This document shows, piece by piece, positions 1 to 11,566 of a stretch of DNA of 64,000 nt. The notes below the pieces were generated by a model, which was given only the letters and a program-made list of their open reading frames with translations, made no database searches and was not told the DNA's origin. The position numbers and the translations under genes were made by a program. Positions within the stretch are counted from its first letter, which is position 1. Every line of letters starts with the position of its first letter. This DNA is from Lactifluus volemus (lineage: Eukaryota > Basidiomycota > Agaricomycetes > Russulales > Russulaceae): contig WTXI01000132.1 in the NCBI GenBank assembly GCA_022376515.1, forward strand, positions 1 through 64,000, read 5' to 3'.

Positions 1-3000
1 TATCCCACACGCGGATTGTGTGGTCATCGAGGCCGATGCGATGCGCTGTCCGTCCGGCGAAAATGAAACAGATCTAACCCAATCGGTGTGTCCAGTAAAC
101 GGGCCCGCTACGATCCGTCCTGCGCATCCCACACGCATATCGTTCTATCATGAGGCCGATGCAATGCACCGCCCGTCTGGTGAGAATGCAACAGATTCGA
201 CCAATGGTGTGTCCAGTAAACGGGCCCGCTACGGTTCCTCCCGTTGTGGTATCCCAAACGCGAATGTGCAATCCCCCCGAGGCCGATGCGACGTGCCGCC
301 CGTCCGGGGAGAATGAAACAGAAAGGATGTCCATTGTATGTCCAGTAAATGGGTCCGTTACGATTTGTCCTGTTGCGACATTCCACATGCGAATCGTGCA
401 GTCGCCCGAGCTCGATGCAATGCGCTGGCCGTCCGGCGAAATGCAACAGAATTGACGAAACTGGTGTGTCCAGTAAACGGGCCCGCTGCGATCTCTCCCG
501 TCGTGGCATCCCACACGCAAATTGTGCAATCAGATGAGGCCGATGCGAGGCGTTGCCCGTCCGGCGAAAATGCAACAGAATAGACCCCGACACTATGTGC
601 ATGAATCGTCATTTCCAATGCTGGCCAATGTGACAATTCCCCACGTTCCAAGGTCAATGTGTGAGGAAACTGGGAAAGGTATTGATTGCGGATGCGGGAA
701 GAGGTTGGTGTGAAAGGGAGCGCAGACACATAGATATGCGGAGCGCTCTTCGCCACGGCCATTCCGAAATACCGCACAAATGCGGACGCGTCATGCACCA
801 ATCCCAACAATCATGCACTTCTGGTTGAGTACTCTGTTTTACCCGAATGTCATTACATGTCATACTCAATTATCGGGTGTACCTACCTCAAGCTGCAACC
901 ACGATGATAATACTGGTGAAATAGGGCCCACGCGACTCTTAATGCTAAGCACTTCCAACCAATACAGAAATTTTGTCTCGAAGAGAGATCGGACCTTCTT
1001 GAAGATATCCTGGTCGAAGGCGAAATGTCCTAAATGATCGACCAGTAAATACACGCGTAAGATAGTCCAGATGGAATGTGTTCGACAATTCGAGATTCAA
1101 GGTCAGGGACGTCGCTGTTGGCGAGATATGACGACTCGAGTTTGCAGATGTTGAATTTGAGACTATCGAGCATTAAGCCAAGGCAGGAATGTGCCAACTG
1201 TCGATGGGAGTTGGAGAGGTCACATAGAATACATCGTTCGTCTGATTGGTTAGAAAATCACGGAATGAGGTATGGAGAGGAACGATGGGACGCATTTGAT
1301 CCGATGACGTCACGTTGCTCAGCAGCGAGCCCAGACGACGAAGTGTTTCAAGTACAGGAAGTGGTTCGAAATCCTCAGGATCATCAATGGGTGCATGCCG
1401 TCGCAAAGAAATTAAGGACTGGATGGAGAGGGGCTCGATCGCAGCAAAAAGCTGTCCCATGATGGACCGAAATAGCGCTGTGCTTCCTCTGATTTGAAGT
1501 ATTCTTTGAGAACTTCTTCGTACAAATGATCCAACAAACCTCTCCCGCGACCTTGAGAGTGTCCCAACAGGCGCTGTATGAGCTTCTTCACGCTGAGGCC
1601 GAGATTGTCAGGGCTATTGATGAATCCGGATGCAACTGCAGCCCACTGAAATAGGCCCTCTGCACCCTTCGCTAATCTGTCACCATGCTCTTTGAACACT
1701 TCCTCGGAGAGCTCATCCTGGAGATAAATCCCAATATCGCGCTCCGTGTCGGCTAGTTGGGCGTCATTCATGTAGAGGGTATGGACAGACTGCGCATTGG
1801 TGAACGCAGGTTCAATACCATGCTCCGGCCTCGAAGTGATGAAGATGCGGAAGTTTGGCGGGAGGTCGATGAGGTGTTGGGCAAGGAATGTATGTAGTCC
1901 ATTTTTGCCGATCGTGATGCCACTCTCATCCAACGCATCGATGACGATAAGGATCGTGCCATCGAGTTGTAGGTACTTGAGTGGTTCAAGGAGGAGCCAT
2001 TCAAAAAGTCTAGGATAATCTCGGGTATTACGGAGAGACGAATTATCCACAACGGCCTTCCCAAGGGCGAGTTTGAACGGAGGATAACGATCGCAAAGAT
2101 CACGAGCAAGTGTTGTGAAGAGATGATAACCATCGTCTTTGGATTCCTCCTTCCGACGAAATGCGACATAAGACCAAGACACTTCGTGTCGAAGAGACGC
2201 GCAACTTCATGCGCAATCGAGGACTTTCCTGTGCCTGCCTGGCCGAAGAGACGAGGCCACGTTCAGAGTTGGGATTCCCGACCCATTCAATGATGTGGTG
2301 CAAAAAATCTTGGCGAGTGCCTGGATGACAGCCCTTCCTATCGTTGAATCGCCACCCTTCTAAAACAGGCATTTCTCCGATTATTGCCCTCAATTCTGCG
2401 CTCACCCTGTCAGATGGTTGATCCGACATTTGCCAGAATCACGCACCAGATTCCAATGCCTGGTTCGAGTTTTCGTTAGCTGCGATCTCATTCATCTCGT
2501 ATCTGAAGGACAGCAGCCCCAGCGATGACATTAGATATGTGAGGAACTTTTTATGCAGTCGGATGAGCGTGGTGCGGTAGGTCTCGACCTTGTCGTCAAG
2601 CTGGCCGCCGATATTCTTAAAAACTCGTTTCCCTGGAAATCACATGTTAATAACAAGAAACGAAGATGGTCAAGACCGTCGTACCGACTTGCACGTCCTT
2701 CGCATACGATTCGATAAATTCGGCAGATTCGGAGACGCACTGCAGCATCTCCTCGAGGACTTTTGCCTGGGTAGATCCCTGCGAATGCTGGTCAAAACGT
2801 CCGCGTCCTTCGCAAATTCAAACGCGTCCCGTATCGCGATAAGTAGTGTCCGGACATTATCGTCAAGCTGAAACTGGTGTACCAAGGTCTGGTAGCGAAG
2901 TCACAAAAAAGCAGAATGAATTTCCATGGCTCCGACAAATAAGGACACATACCTCGGGGATCTTTGAGAACAGGCTCCATGCTAAGCTGGCATAGGGGTT

Positions 3001-3918
3001 CAGCTGGGACGGAATGAATTAACAAAGGGTAGGGAGAGAACATATTTTGAGCATACTTTTAGGATTGGACTGACTGGTCCATCACCCATTTGATACTATT
3101 AGTGGTAGTCTTCCACGTCTTTACCGCATCCAAAGCTTCCCCAGCGCGATCCAGAGTATGTGACATCTCCGCCTGGTTGTCCGCCATTGATGCCACAGGA
3201 GTACCGCTCTCGATGGGAACGGTACCCATCCGAGATGAAGAAGATAGGGCGGTGGTAGTTGCCGTCGGTCGCGTGGTATCAGTAGAATGTGTAGCACCTT
3301 CTTCAGCGACAGGGTTGTCCAGATCTGCCATTCTTGGATTTGGGGCGTTGTCTGACGCAGTAAAAGACGAACTCGGATTCGTTGACATGGTGATCGTTAT
3401 GTAGGGTGTGGCCTGCTCCGTCAGGTGTCCATGTCGATCAGCGCCGCCGAATACAATATTGAGCTCTACAGGTTGGATGCTCAGCCAGATGCTTGGATAA
3501 GAATCCGAAAAAGACGAACCGCGTTGAGATTCACAGCCTATTTCCTGTGTTCCAATAAGGATGTCTTTCTGGATGGCTCTTTTTGCATACAGAGATATTG
3601 TAACACGAGAATGTGGTTGTAAGGCACTACAGGAGATTCAGTTGGTGAATAGAGGCAAAAGTATAAGAGTACTTACAAAGCATCGACCTCCTCGTTCCAC
3701 TCCACATGATTCCCCATGCTCCGCACAGCTCGTGTATGCCAAGTTCTCGCCCCAGCGATCACAGTAACATAAAAACGATTTTCCTTTCGAGAGATAGTCT
3801 TGATATGTGGAAGGTTCTGTGCTCTGAGAACTGGCAGGGAAGAGAGATTTAGTACTTGTGACAGCGAGATATCAAGACACATACTGGTTAGTTGGAGTGG
3901 AAATGAACTAGTTTGCAT
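1..3918 (-). pseudogene. NLR-0: C2-NACHT-WD40 receptor pseudogene, 3' end cut by window edge
   Basis: This is the leftmost copy of the tandem NLR gene, read right to left. C2-encoding exons lie at about 3560-3918 (ATG complement at 3916-3918). The Ser/Thr-rich linker is at 3059-3388, helical exons at about 2530-3043, NACHT at about 885-2400 and WD40 blades at 1-850. Comparison with the intact copy shows single-base losses at about 438 (WD40 blade 2), 1040, 1478 (NACHT C-terminal half), 2167 (just after the P-loop region) and 3078 (linker), so no long product is possible. The P-loop motif GQAGTGKSS of the other copies is disrupted here. Blades 1-4 are visible before the window ends. It is still clearly alignable along its whole length, so decay is recent. 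The NACHT ATPase family assembles into signalling oligomers when the repeat domain senses a ligand; this copy probably does nothing now. Confidence 0.85.
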
Positions 3919-4674
3919 ATCGGTGACTGGAGTGCGGCTGAGGTCGGTTATGCTAGTTGTTAAAGGACTCGGGCTGTATAAATGGTTAAAAGCGGGGACA
4001 TCGGAAGAGAAAGAATTTTGCATACGAATTGCGAGTTGGTGGCTACAGAAGAGATCGATAAGGATGAGATCGATGAGAGGTTTGAGCCTTGCCTCGAGGC
4101 AGCCACCACATAGACCAAAATGGTAATGATTCATACCCAAACGAATTACTGTGCAAACTTTTGTTTATTAATAAGGCCACCCGCTTGGGGGTGCATCTAA
4201 AATTAGAACGATATAGAGAAGGCGATTAGTATGGCCCCTGCACCACGCTATCTCAAAGTGGTAGACCTACGGATCTCGATTATTTTTACCTCTTTTTGCG
4301 TTTCTTACTTTGCGAATCTTCGTCCACTACCCTTTGTTTTCCCTTTATTTTCGACCCTCTTTGTCTAACTCACAGCATGGTGTACTGCACAGCCCATCAT
4401 AAAACCCACATCCCACTGCCGCTACAGCCAAGGCGTTCTAAATGAGCGTGCCTGCCCCCCCATGATTAATGTCCTAAATCTTGGGAGCGTCCATCACAGC
4501 ACACAGCTAAAAACTTTAATACAGTGGTAGATCGGTAACGTACAGCATGTAATAACTTAATGGATGTCCAAGGAGACTCATCCGACGTCTAGGGATGCGA
4601 TCCCATTGATCCATTCGTCAACTCGTACTGTACACCCAGTTTCTCCTCAGACAAGGCTTTTGGCCCTTGAACAC
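3919..4674. other. Intergenic region upstream of NLR-0
   Basis: About 750 bp between the NLR-0 start and the C2-like remnant. I see no gene. It is alignable with 20773-21525 in the next unit with small indels, so it is part of the segmental duplication. It should hold the NLR promoter (minus strand), but I cannot point to a convincing TATA box. Confidence 0.6.
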
Positions 4675-5187
4675 TCATTTCACTCCCAGGGTCAGCCCCT
4701 GGCCTGTAATCACCTGGAGACTCGCAGCGCGGGAGTCCGAATGATCCGAGTCTCTAGCCCTGGCTACTTCATTTAAACTTTCGCAGAGCGAGGCCACGAT
4801 GGTAACGATGCCGCGAGTCGTCTCTGTTGTTGTGTCGGGGATCGGTAGGTCATGCGGGAGCTTGAACGGACGCGAAAAGGAGGGCATTGGACAGGCCGGA
4901 TGAAAGGTAGATGATGTCGACCAAAATTGTGATAGAAAATGGGATGGGATTTGTCCGCGAAGGTGCTATAGCGCACAATCGACAAGGGAAAAACCTGTGA
5001 AATCAAAGCAGTCAGGAAGAGGATACCTGAAAAAAAACGGTGCCTCACTGACGACCTGCCTGCTAGCCCGTTCGCTGATCTTCTCCACGCTCAGCCATTC
5101 GCTCCACTCGACATGAAGTTGAATATGATGGCCGCGCCAACTCGAATTCGCGCGAAACGAGCGGTTCAAACCCATCACCATCAACAT
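4675..5187 (-). pseudogene. C2-like remnant, unit 0
   Basis: Three short overlapping minus-strand frames with no single open reading frame. One frame contains HVEWSEWLS, close to HVEWNEEVD at the end of the first C2 exon of the NLR genes. Downstream frames read VRYSTFADKS and PIPDTTTETTRG, compatible with later C2 strands and the following linker. The same pieces recur at 21526-21990 in the next unit. My reading is that this is the 5' stump of another NLR-type gene that lost its NACHT and WD40 parts. It could equally be an unrecognised small gene. No product is predicted. Confidence 0.3.
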
Positions 5188-5407
5188 TTTTAGATTTGCA
5201 CATCATGTCTGCGGTATACAGCGGCCTCTTGTGATGTCTATATAGTGGTTAGGATATCCAGAGAAGTTTGGATACGCGCAGAATAGGACTGAGACTAATA
5301 AATGATTATGAATCCAAGTAAGACGCGTCAACTTCAATTAGACGCGCGGCGTCTGTCGAGATTAGAACTTTTGCGCTACCCTCATCCTTTCCGTCATAAC
5401 ACCTACC

Positions 5408-6403
5408 GACTCTGACAATACCGTCTTCTCGCCCCAAGGCAGATTACATCAAGTGGAGTATGCACTCCGTCAAGCAGGGATCGGGAGCAGTCGGTCTATA
5501 CTTGAAACCTCATGCAATCCTCCTTTCTCTCAAAGTGCGTGTTGTGCCATGCCCGTAGCAGCAGCAGCGCTTCGTCTCATTCCTTTGGCTCACGCCTACG
5601 TTGTCCAGCGCTCAAGTAGCCCGCCTAGTACCAGCAAATGATGTTCCGCGTCGACGACCACGTCGGCATTGCGATCGCAGGCCTAACCTCGGATGCACGT
5701 GTACTCCTTCCGTTGTTCTATATTTCTCACATTATTAATAATTCCCACCCACAGACTCAAACGACTTGATTTCAAAGTATAGCAACTTTATACGCCAGCA
5801 GACCATGGCATACACGATGGTCTTCAACCAGCCCGTCCCGAAAATCGCCTCATGTCGGTCATCGCTGACAGTGCGTTTCGCCATTTTTCTGAATTCACGG
5901 CTTTTTTGTGGCAACTGATGTATGTATTGATCAACCACGCAGGTGCCCAAGTGGATACACAGGAATATGGCCGACGTCCATACAATGTCGGCGTCCTGGT
6001 CATCGGGCTAGACCACATTGGACCACACATATACAAGTTCTCACCAAGCGCATGGCCAAGTGACAATTACTTACCTTGCCGTCGCAATCGGTGCCCGTAG
6101 CCAAAGCGTTAAGACGTATTTCGAGAAGCATTCTGAGTGTTTTGCTGATTGTACCGTATCCCCTCACCTTCCTTTTGCGACCATTATCTTACTGAAAAGT
6201 GTTTCGTTTGTCCCGGAACTGAACGTTTTTGTGGCAGTTTGGAAGATTTGATTCGCCCCTGGTTGCGCGCGCTCTGTGAGACGCTGCAGAAAGACAAGGA
6301 ACTCACGACGAACAACATCTCGATTGGTGTTTTAGGCCCGTGCAGCATACACGAAGCTGAGGGCACGCCAGTCGACTTTCGTATCCTCGAACGAGGTGTA
6401 TAG
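5408..6403 (+). pseudogene. 20S proteasome alpha-6 subunit (PSMA1/Pre5 type) pseudogene, unit 0
   Basis: Fragments in different frames spell out an alpha-type proteasome subunit in the right order: NTVFSPQGRLHQVEYAL (from 5420), FRVDDHVGIAIAGLTSDAR (from 5643), [12 protein letters not shown] (about 5791-5826), [12 protein letters not shown] (from about 5843), [10 protein letters not shown] (about 5955), IGARSQS (about 6090), and a C-terminal run from about 6240 to the TAG at 6401-6403. The GRLHQVEYA motif is diagnostic of proteasome alpha subunits. Frame changes occur between VFN..PVP and NRLM and again before IGARSQS; some may be introns but not all, since the first shift falls within an exon in both copies. 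In fungi the real gene is single-copy and essential, so the functional locus is presumably elsewhere. This copy was carried along when the unit duplicated. Confidence 0.8.
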
Positions 6404-6809
6404 ATGTTGGGGATGGTACGCACGGCATGCCTCTAAAACTTCAATAATTTTGCTGGGGGATGGCTGGGATAGCCACAAGTATTTAGATGGGCAGGTTGAC
6501 TTTGCTCGTCTCCGATATGAGAGCTTAAATAGTTAATACTTGCGGACGCTGTACTTCATCTATGCTTCCGTTCTCAGGCTATGCGGCCTAAGAGAACAAG
6601 CCTAACAGTATGCTAGCGATTTCCGAGGAGACTCTGACAAACATTAAGAATTGAGGAAGTTAGGAAAATTGGGAGGGTATCGCAACCGCTCAGTGGTAGA
6701 ACTGGGCGCTTAGTAAGAGATTATCACGGTGTAGACGCTGGCTCTCTGGACTTCTCTTTGCTTTGCGATCAATCCAACTGTTAGCTCAATAAAATGTAAT
6801 TTACATTTA
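6404..6809. other. Spacer between proteasome pseudogene and copia insertion
   Basis: No gene seen. Alignable with 23239-23636 in the next unit. Its last part (from about 6732) is the sequence found inverted between the two hAT elements at 35723-35875. Confidence 0.6.
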
Positions 6810-6814
6810 GGCGA

Positions 6815-7235
6815 TATTGGACGAGAATCAATCCTGAGGCTCAGTCAGAAAGAGAAAGACTATATTTATCTACCTATTGGACGAGAATCAATCCTGAGGC
6901 TAGGTAGATAGTAAGTAACTTAGAAGTGAAGCAAACAATGATAAGATACTAACCTCAGTCAGAAAGAGAAAGACTGAGGTGTGCGGGACACAAAAGTTAC
7001 TGTACTTATGGTAGAAACTAACTGAGATAATTAGTGAACTAATGTTGAAGCAATAAAAGGTGGAACGCTATGTGAAACGAAAAGATCGGGGCAATATGAT
7101 GAAACGTAGATAACGACTGTCCAAAATCAGTAATCTGTCCGAAACTGGTATCACCGGGTATAAGCGGTCACACGTCACGTAACGTGTCACCGCGCGTTGG
7201 CTCGACTTACGCTCTGCGAGGCTGCGCTTCCAACA
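6815..7235 (-). repeat. Copia 3' LTR (421 bp)
   Basis: Identical to 11584-12004. On the minus strand it starts TGTTGG and ends CCAATA. Its outer end carries an internal duplication: the 27-bp block beginning tattggacgagaatc occurs at 6815 and again at about 6875. The inner copy is bracketed by the inverted 9-mers tatctacct and aggtagata. Confidence 0.95.
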
Positions 7236-7247
7236 CGCCCCCTCAGC
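7236..7247 (-). other. Copia polypurine tract
   Basis: Immediately inside the 3' LTR the minus strand reads GCTGAGGGGGCG before TGTTGG. This is the usual place and composition for the plus-strand primer of an LTR retrotransposon. Confidence 0.7.
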
Positions 7248-10200
7248 CCGCAGGGTGTACTCCCATACTGGCTGTGAAGCGTTCGTGCTTCTCGCGAACA
7301 AGCCCCTTGGTAAGCACATCAGCAACTTGTTCGTTAGTAGGCATATAATCCAGAACAATGGCTTTCAGATCCACTTGCTGTCTCAGAAAATGATGCCTGA
7401 CTTCTATGTGCTTGGTGCGATCATGGAATTCGGGATTTTTCGCGATGGATATGGCTGATTGGTTGTCAATATAGAGGGTAATAGGTATGTCGCTTGTTTG
7501 ATCGTTCCAGATCTCGCTGATAAGGCTTTTCAGCCAAGCGGCCTCTTTGGCTGCATGTGCTCCGGCTATGTACTCGGCCTCGGTGCTCGAAAGTGCGACA
7601 GTTTGTTGTTTCTTCGAGCTCCAGCTAATTGCACCCCCTGCCAGCATGAAGACGAAACCGGACGTCGATTTGCGGTCGTTCACGTCGCTGGCCCAGTCTG
7701 CGTCGACGTAACCATGGAGACGGGTCCCCTCTTTGGTCCCTCGCTGGAAAACGAGGCGGCGATCGCTCGTGGCTCGGAGGTAGCGGAATGCGCGGTCGAG
7801 GGCGTGCAGGTGCTCGTCACCGGGGTTAGCGGCGTGGCGACCTAGCACGGCCACTGTGTAGGCCAGGTCCGGGCGCGTACTGAGCATCAGGTACATCAGT
7901 GCGCCGATCGCGCTCTGGTACGACTTGACGTCGGTTTCGGGTGTGTCGAGCTTGATTAGATGCTCGTTAGGGACTGCAGGGGTGCTGATCGGTCTACAGT
8001 TAGCTTTGCCGTGACGCTTGAGGATGTCGTTAATGTAGCGCTCCTGCGATAGGGCGATCCATCCGGCATCGCGGTCGCGTGTAACGTGGACACCCAAGAT
8101 CCAAGCGATCTCACCCAAGTCCGTCATCTGGTAGGTCTTCTTCAACATCTCCTTATCATGGTTAATGACCTGCAGGCTCTTGCAGACCATGGTGATGTCG
8201 TCAACATACAGCGCTATGATGGAGTGGATGCCGTCTTTCAGGCGGGTGAAAACGGCGTGGTCGGCGTCCGTGTGGGTATATCCCATCGATTCGAGCGTCG
8301 CCCTGATGTGCTCGTACCAGGCGCGCCCCCCTTGCTTCGTGCCGTAGACTGCCTTCTTCAACCTCAAGACCATACCTTCAGGTGTATCAAAACCAGGGGG
8401 GGGAGCCATGAAGATCTCCTCCTTCAGGTCCCCATTCAGGTAAGCGGACTTGACATCCATCTGATGAATTTCTAGGTCAAACTTGGCGGCAAGTGCAAGA
8501 ATCGTACGAAGCGAGGCGAATTTCGCGACGGGCGCAAACGTCTCGTCGAAATCGATGCCCTCCGTTTGGGTGAAGCCTTGCGCGACGAGGCGCGCTTTGT
8601 ACTTCTGGATGGTACCGTCGGGGCCTCTCTTGATCCTGAAGACCCATTTGCTCCCCACAACCTTTCGATTGGTAGGGCGCGGGACCGCCTCGTAAACCCC
8701 CATATGCTCAAACATTCGCTTTTCCTCGTTACAGGCAAGCTCCCACTGAGCGGCGTCGGGACGTGCCATGGCTTCAGCATAAGTCCTCGGATCGCTAGCG
8801 GGGTCGCGCGCGACTGTAGCGCGTTCGGCAGGTCGCCTACGTGCTCCGTATGAGGAGGTCGAGTAGCGGGGATCGTCATCGCGGACGGGCGCGCGGACGT
8901 TCCGCTTCGGTCGCGAGAGCGCGATCGGAAGATCGGGAGGTTGAGGAGTCACTTTGGGTGCCTCATCGAGTAGTTGCTCGATCTCTGATTCGCTGACTGA
9001 GTCTGTTTCAGAGCTGCTTTCGGAATCGGAGGAACTAGAAGAGGAGCTGGAAGAGTCGTTTGGCGCAGGTGGCGTTGCGGCTGGTGTGGGCGTTGCGCCC
9101 GGCGTGGTGGTGTCTAGGACATCGTCGGGTTCGAGGATGATACGCTCGTAGAGTTTAACTGGCCCCCCCTCGTCGAACACGACATCGCGAGACTCAAAAA
9201 AGCGGCAGGTTTGTCGGTGCACAAGCAGGTAGGCTTTCCTGTTCTTGGCAAAACCGAGAAATGTGCAGATTAATGAGCGGGCAGCTAACTTCACACGTTT
9301 TTTCTTAGGGACGTGCATGAAGGCTCGGGAGCCGAAGACGCGGTAGGCCGAGATGTCGGGCTTATTGCCGCTCCAAGCTTCCTCGGGCGTTCGGTTGTCG
9401 AGTGCGCGTGTGGGGGATACATTATGCAGCAAGGCAGCATATTCGAGTGCCTCGTACCAGTAGGATTCGGGAAGCTTCGCATCTGTGAGCATGGAGCGCA
9501 CCTTGTCGAGCAGCGTGCGATTCATGCGCTCGGCAACGCCGTTGTGCTCAGGTGTATGTGGCGTCGTCATCTCGTGCTGAATGCCACGCTCATCTAGAAA
9601 TTCCGAGAACTCCCCCCCTTTGTACTCGCCCCCTCCATCGGTGCGGAGATGCTTAACGCGTTTGCCGGTCTGCACCTCAACCCTGGTCACGAACACTTTG
9701 AAGCGTGCCAGTGCATCCGATTTTTCTCGTAGACCCGCCACGAAGACCTTCCGAGAGGCGTCGTCGATCCAGGTGACAAAATAATGGTACCCTTTGTGTG
9801 ATCGAGTCGACATTTTGCCACACAGATCCGAGTGGATACGGCCGAGGATGGTGTCCGATCGCGACTCGGTTGTTTTCTGGATTTCGGCTCGGGTCTGTTT
9901 CCCCTTCAAGCAGGATTCACATGGGGTGGTAAGGGACTTCCCAGATGTGATCTCGATGCCGCTGACAGTGCCTTTCTTAGCCATGCGCAAAATCGTGTCA
10001 GTATTTAAGTGGCCGAGGCGCCGGTGCCAAGTGGCTAAGTCAGCTTTCGCGGACGGTGCTTGGGCTGCCAGCGCGACAACATTTGCGGGCGTGAGATCAT
10101 CTCCTTCAGCGGGGAAAGATTCGACAATGGCAAGGTGTGCGGATGCGAGGGGAATTGTGTGGATATGCATGAGATACAGGTTGAGATGGCGCTGACCTTC

Positions 10201-10368
10201 GCAGATGACATTTCCGCTCGGGTCGTAAATGTGGCAGCCTTGTCCGATAAAACGAACGTTGGCACCGCAATCAGTAAGGTGAGAGATGGACAGCAAGTTC
10301 CCGTGCAACTCCGGGACGTGGAGGATGTTTTGGAGGACCACTTCGTTCCATTGCTTCCCAGCCCGCAT
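7243..10368 (-). CDS. Copia pol: integrase, reverse transcriptase, RNase H
   Basis: A 1,041-residue open frame. The integrase zinc domain has H115, H120, C150 and C153. The catalytic triad is D181 (IHSDLCG), D244 (LRTDGGGEY) and E280 (GVAERMNR). A Ser/Asp-rich linker lies at about 437-465. The copia-type RT begins near 540 with YVDD at 721-724. RNase H follows at about 860-1010 (YVDADWASD, SSTEAEYIA, IDNQSA). The order IN before RT is diagnostic of Ty1/copia. The first codon lies directly after the TGA ending gag-protease, in the same frame, and the ATG is probably an internal codon of what was one long ORF. Every key residue is present, so it could work if made by readthrough or re-initiation. 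Confidence 0.95.
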   Translation of the reverse strand: MRAGKQWNEVVLQNILHVPELHGNLLSISHLTDCGANVRFIGQGCHIYDPSGNVICEGQRHLNLYLMHIHTIPLASAHLAIVESFPAEGDDLTPANVVALAAQAPSAKADLATWHRRLGHLNTDTILRMAKKGTVSGIEITSGKSLTTPCESCLKGKQTRAEIQKTTESRSDTILGRIHSDLCGKMSTRSHKGYHYFVTWIDDASRKVFVAGLREKSDALARFKVFVTRVEVQTGKRVKHLRTDGGGEYKGGEFSEFLDERGIQHEMTTPHTPEHNGVAERMNRTLLDKVRSMLTDAKLPESYWYEALEYAALLHNVSPTRALDNRTPEEAWSGNKPDISAYRVFGSRAFMHVPKKKRVKLAARSLICTFLGFAKNRKAYLLVHRQTCRFFESRDVVFDEGGPVKLYERIILEPDDVLDTTTPGATPTPAATPPAPNDSSSSSSSSSDSESSSETDSVSESEIEQLLDEAPKVTPQPPDLPIALSRPKRNVRAPVRDDDPRYSTSSYGARRRPAERATVARDPASDPRTYAEAMARPDAAQWELACNEEKRMFEHMGVYEAVPRPTNRKVVGSKWVFRIKRGPDGTIQKYKARLVAQGFTQTEGIDFDETFAPVAKFASLRTILALAAKFDLEIHQMDVKSAYLNGDLKEEIFMAPPPGFDTPEGMVLRLKKAVYGTKQGGRAWYEHIRATLESMGYTHTDADHAVFTRLKDGIHSIIALYVDDITMVCKSLQVINHDKEMLKKTYQMTDLGEIAWILGVHVTRDRDAGWIALSQERYINDILKRHGKANCRPISTPAVPNEHLIKLDTPETDVKSYQSAIGALMYLMLSTRPDLAYTVAVLGRHAANPGDEHLHALDRAFRYLRATSDRRLVFQRGTKEGTRLHGYVDADWASDVNDRKSTSGFVFMLAGGAISWSSKKQQTVALSSTEAEYIAGAHAAKEAAWLKSLISEIWNDQTSDIPITLYIDNQSAISIAKNPEFHDRTKHIEVRHHFLRQQVDLKAIVLDYMPTNEQVADVLTKGLVREKHERFTASMGVHPAG

Positions 10369-11514
10369 TCAGACGTGAACGTGACCCTGGCCAATGCCAT
10401 GGATGGCACTATTATCACCCAGGACGACGGGGATATCTTTAGCAAGGGTAGAGTATTGCTGGAACCAGGTGCGGTTAGAACACATGGTGCGGGACGCTCC
10501 GGAGTCCATAATCCAGGAGTGATGATGGGGGGATTGGCTGCTCGCGTTCGACTGTGCGCGGAACACGTGGACAGTGCGAACGGTCTCGTCCGAGGCTGGC
10601 TCGTCTGCGGAGGCAATTTTCGCCGTTGCGGCGGGCGTCGCGGTCGCTGGCTTTGCGCTGTTAGCTGCGGCTGCCTTGGCCTCCTGCTCCTTCTTCAATT
10701 TCTGACACTCGCTCACGTCATGGCCCGAGATCTTGCAGTGAGTGCAGTACTTCTTGGACTTGTCCTCCTGCTTCCCTTTACCCTTCCCTTTCCCCTTTTT
10801 AGCGGTCTTGCCCGATTTGGCGAAGAACGCGGTGGCGGCCATCCCGGACTCATGAACTCGACGCTGCTCATCACGGATGATTTGTGATTTGGTATATTCA
10901 ATGTCGATGTTATCACGGGTGGATAGGATAGTCTTAAGGGTGGATAAGGAAGGTGGGAGCGCCCCGATAATGGTGTGCGCGATGATGCGATCATCGAGGG
11001 CAAGGCCGAGAGCGGTAATAGTGCGGGCAGAGCGGATGAGGGAATTTATCTGGGGCTCGAGCGGTTCGGTATCGAGGAGCTGACGACGGAAGACATCGTC
11101 GATCAGGTGGGTAACCTTCTGCTCCCCTTTGCCTTCGTAACGCTCAGCAAGTCGATCCCAGGTAATTTTCGCAGATTTGGTGTCAAGGACTGAGTTCAGG
11201 GGTTCATCTGTCATGGCCATAACGAGATGCATTCGCGCGCTCTCGTTTTTGACGTTCCAGGCAGCGGCACCAACAGGATCGGCTACTGGATCTGGCTTGG
11301 CAGAGGATCCGTCAACGACTGACCATAGATCGTGAAAGGTGAAGACGGTTTCGACATGGCACTTCCAAAACGCGTAGTTGCTGCCGTCCATTTCGAGAAG
11401 GGGAAGGTTCAGCAAGTGTGGTGGTTTACCCGGAGCAGCCTGTGAGGATGTCGCGGCCCCTGTGGGAGGAGCATTGCCGCCTTGTGACGGGGACGTCTGC
11501 GTAGAGGTAGACAT
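10369..11514 (-). CDS. Copia gag-protease
   Basis: 381 residues. The Gag part binds RNA and forms the particle. A Lys/Gly-rich stretch precedes one CCHC zinc knuckle (YCTHCKISGHDVSEC, C-X2-C-X4-H-X4-C) in the C-terminal third. The aspartic protease active site WIMDSGAS follows, but the protease domain is cut short by TGA at 10369-10371. The codon after the stop is ATG in the same frame. Copia elements normally make one gag-pol polyprotein, so this looks like a single nonsense change, possibly CGA to TGA at a CpG. A purposeful leaky stop is the alternative. Confidence 0.92.
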   Translation of the reverse strand: MSTSTQTSPSQGGNAPPTGAATSSQAAPGKPPHLLNLPLLEMDGSNYAFWKCHVETVFTFHDLWSVVDGSSAKPDPVADPVGAAAWNVKNESARMHLVMAMTDEPLNSVLDTKSAKITWDRLAERYEGKGEQKVTHLIDDVFRRQLLDTEPLEPQINSLIRSARTITALGLALDDRIIAHTIIGALPPSLSTLKTILSTRDNIDIEYTKSQIIRDEQRRVHESGMAATAFFAKSGKTAKKGKGKGKGKQEDKSKKYCTHCKISGHDVSECQKLKKEQEAKAAAANSAKPATATPAATAKIASADEPASDETVRTVHVFRAQSNASSQSPHHHSWIMDSGASRTMCSNRTWFQQYSTLAKDIPVVLGDNSAIHGIGQGHVHV

Positions 11515-11566
11515 AGTATTGCAAATTTGAAAGTGGTGCGCGCGTGATGTCTGTCAGAGCTTCAAA

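Noticed and set aside
5800..6403. A DAHP-synthase-like or other metabolic gene
   Set aside because: Conserved GRLHQVEYA, VDDHVGIAIAGLTSDAR and YGRRPY segments in order identify a proteasome alpha subunit.
6690..6730. tRNA-like stretch accgctcagtggtagaactggg
   Set aside because: It resembles an A box, but no B box or acceptor stem can be found at the right distance.
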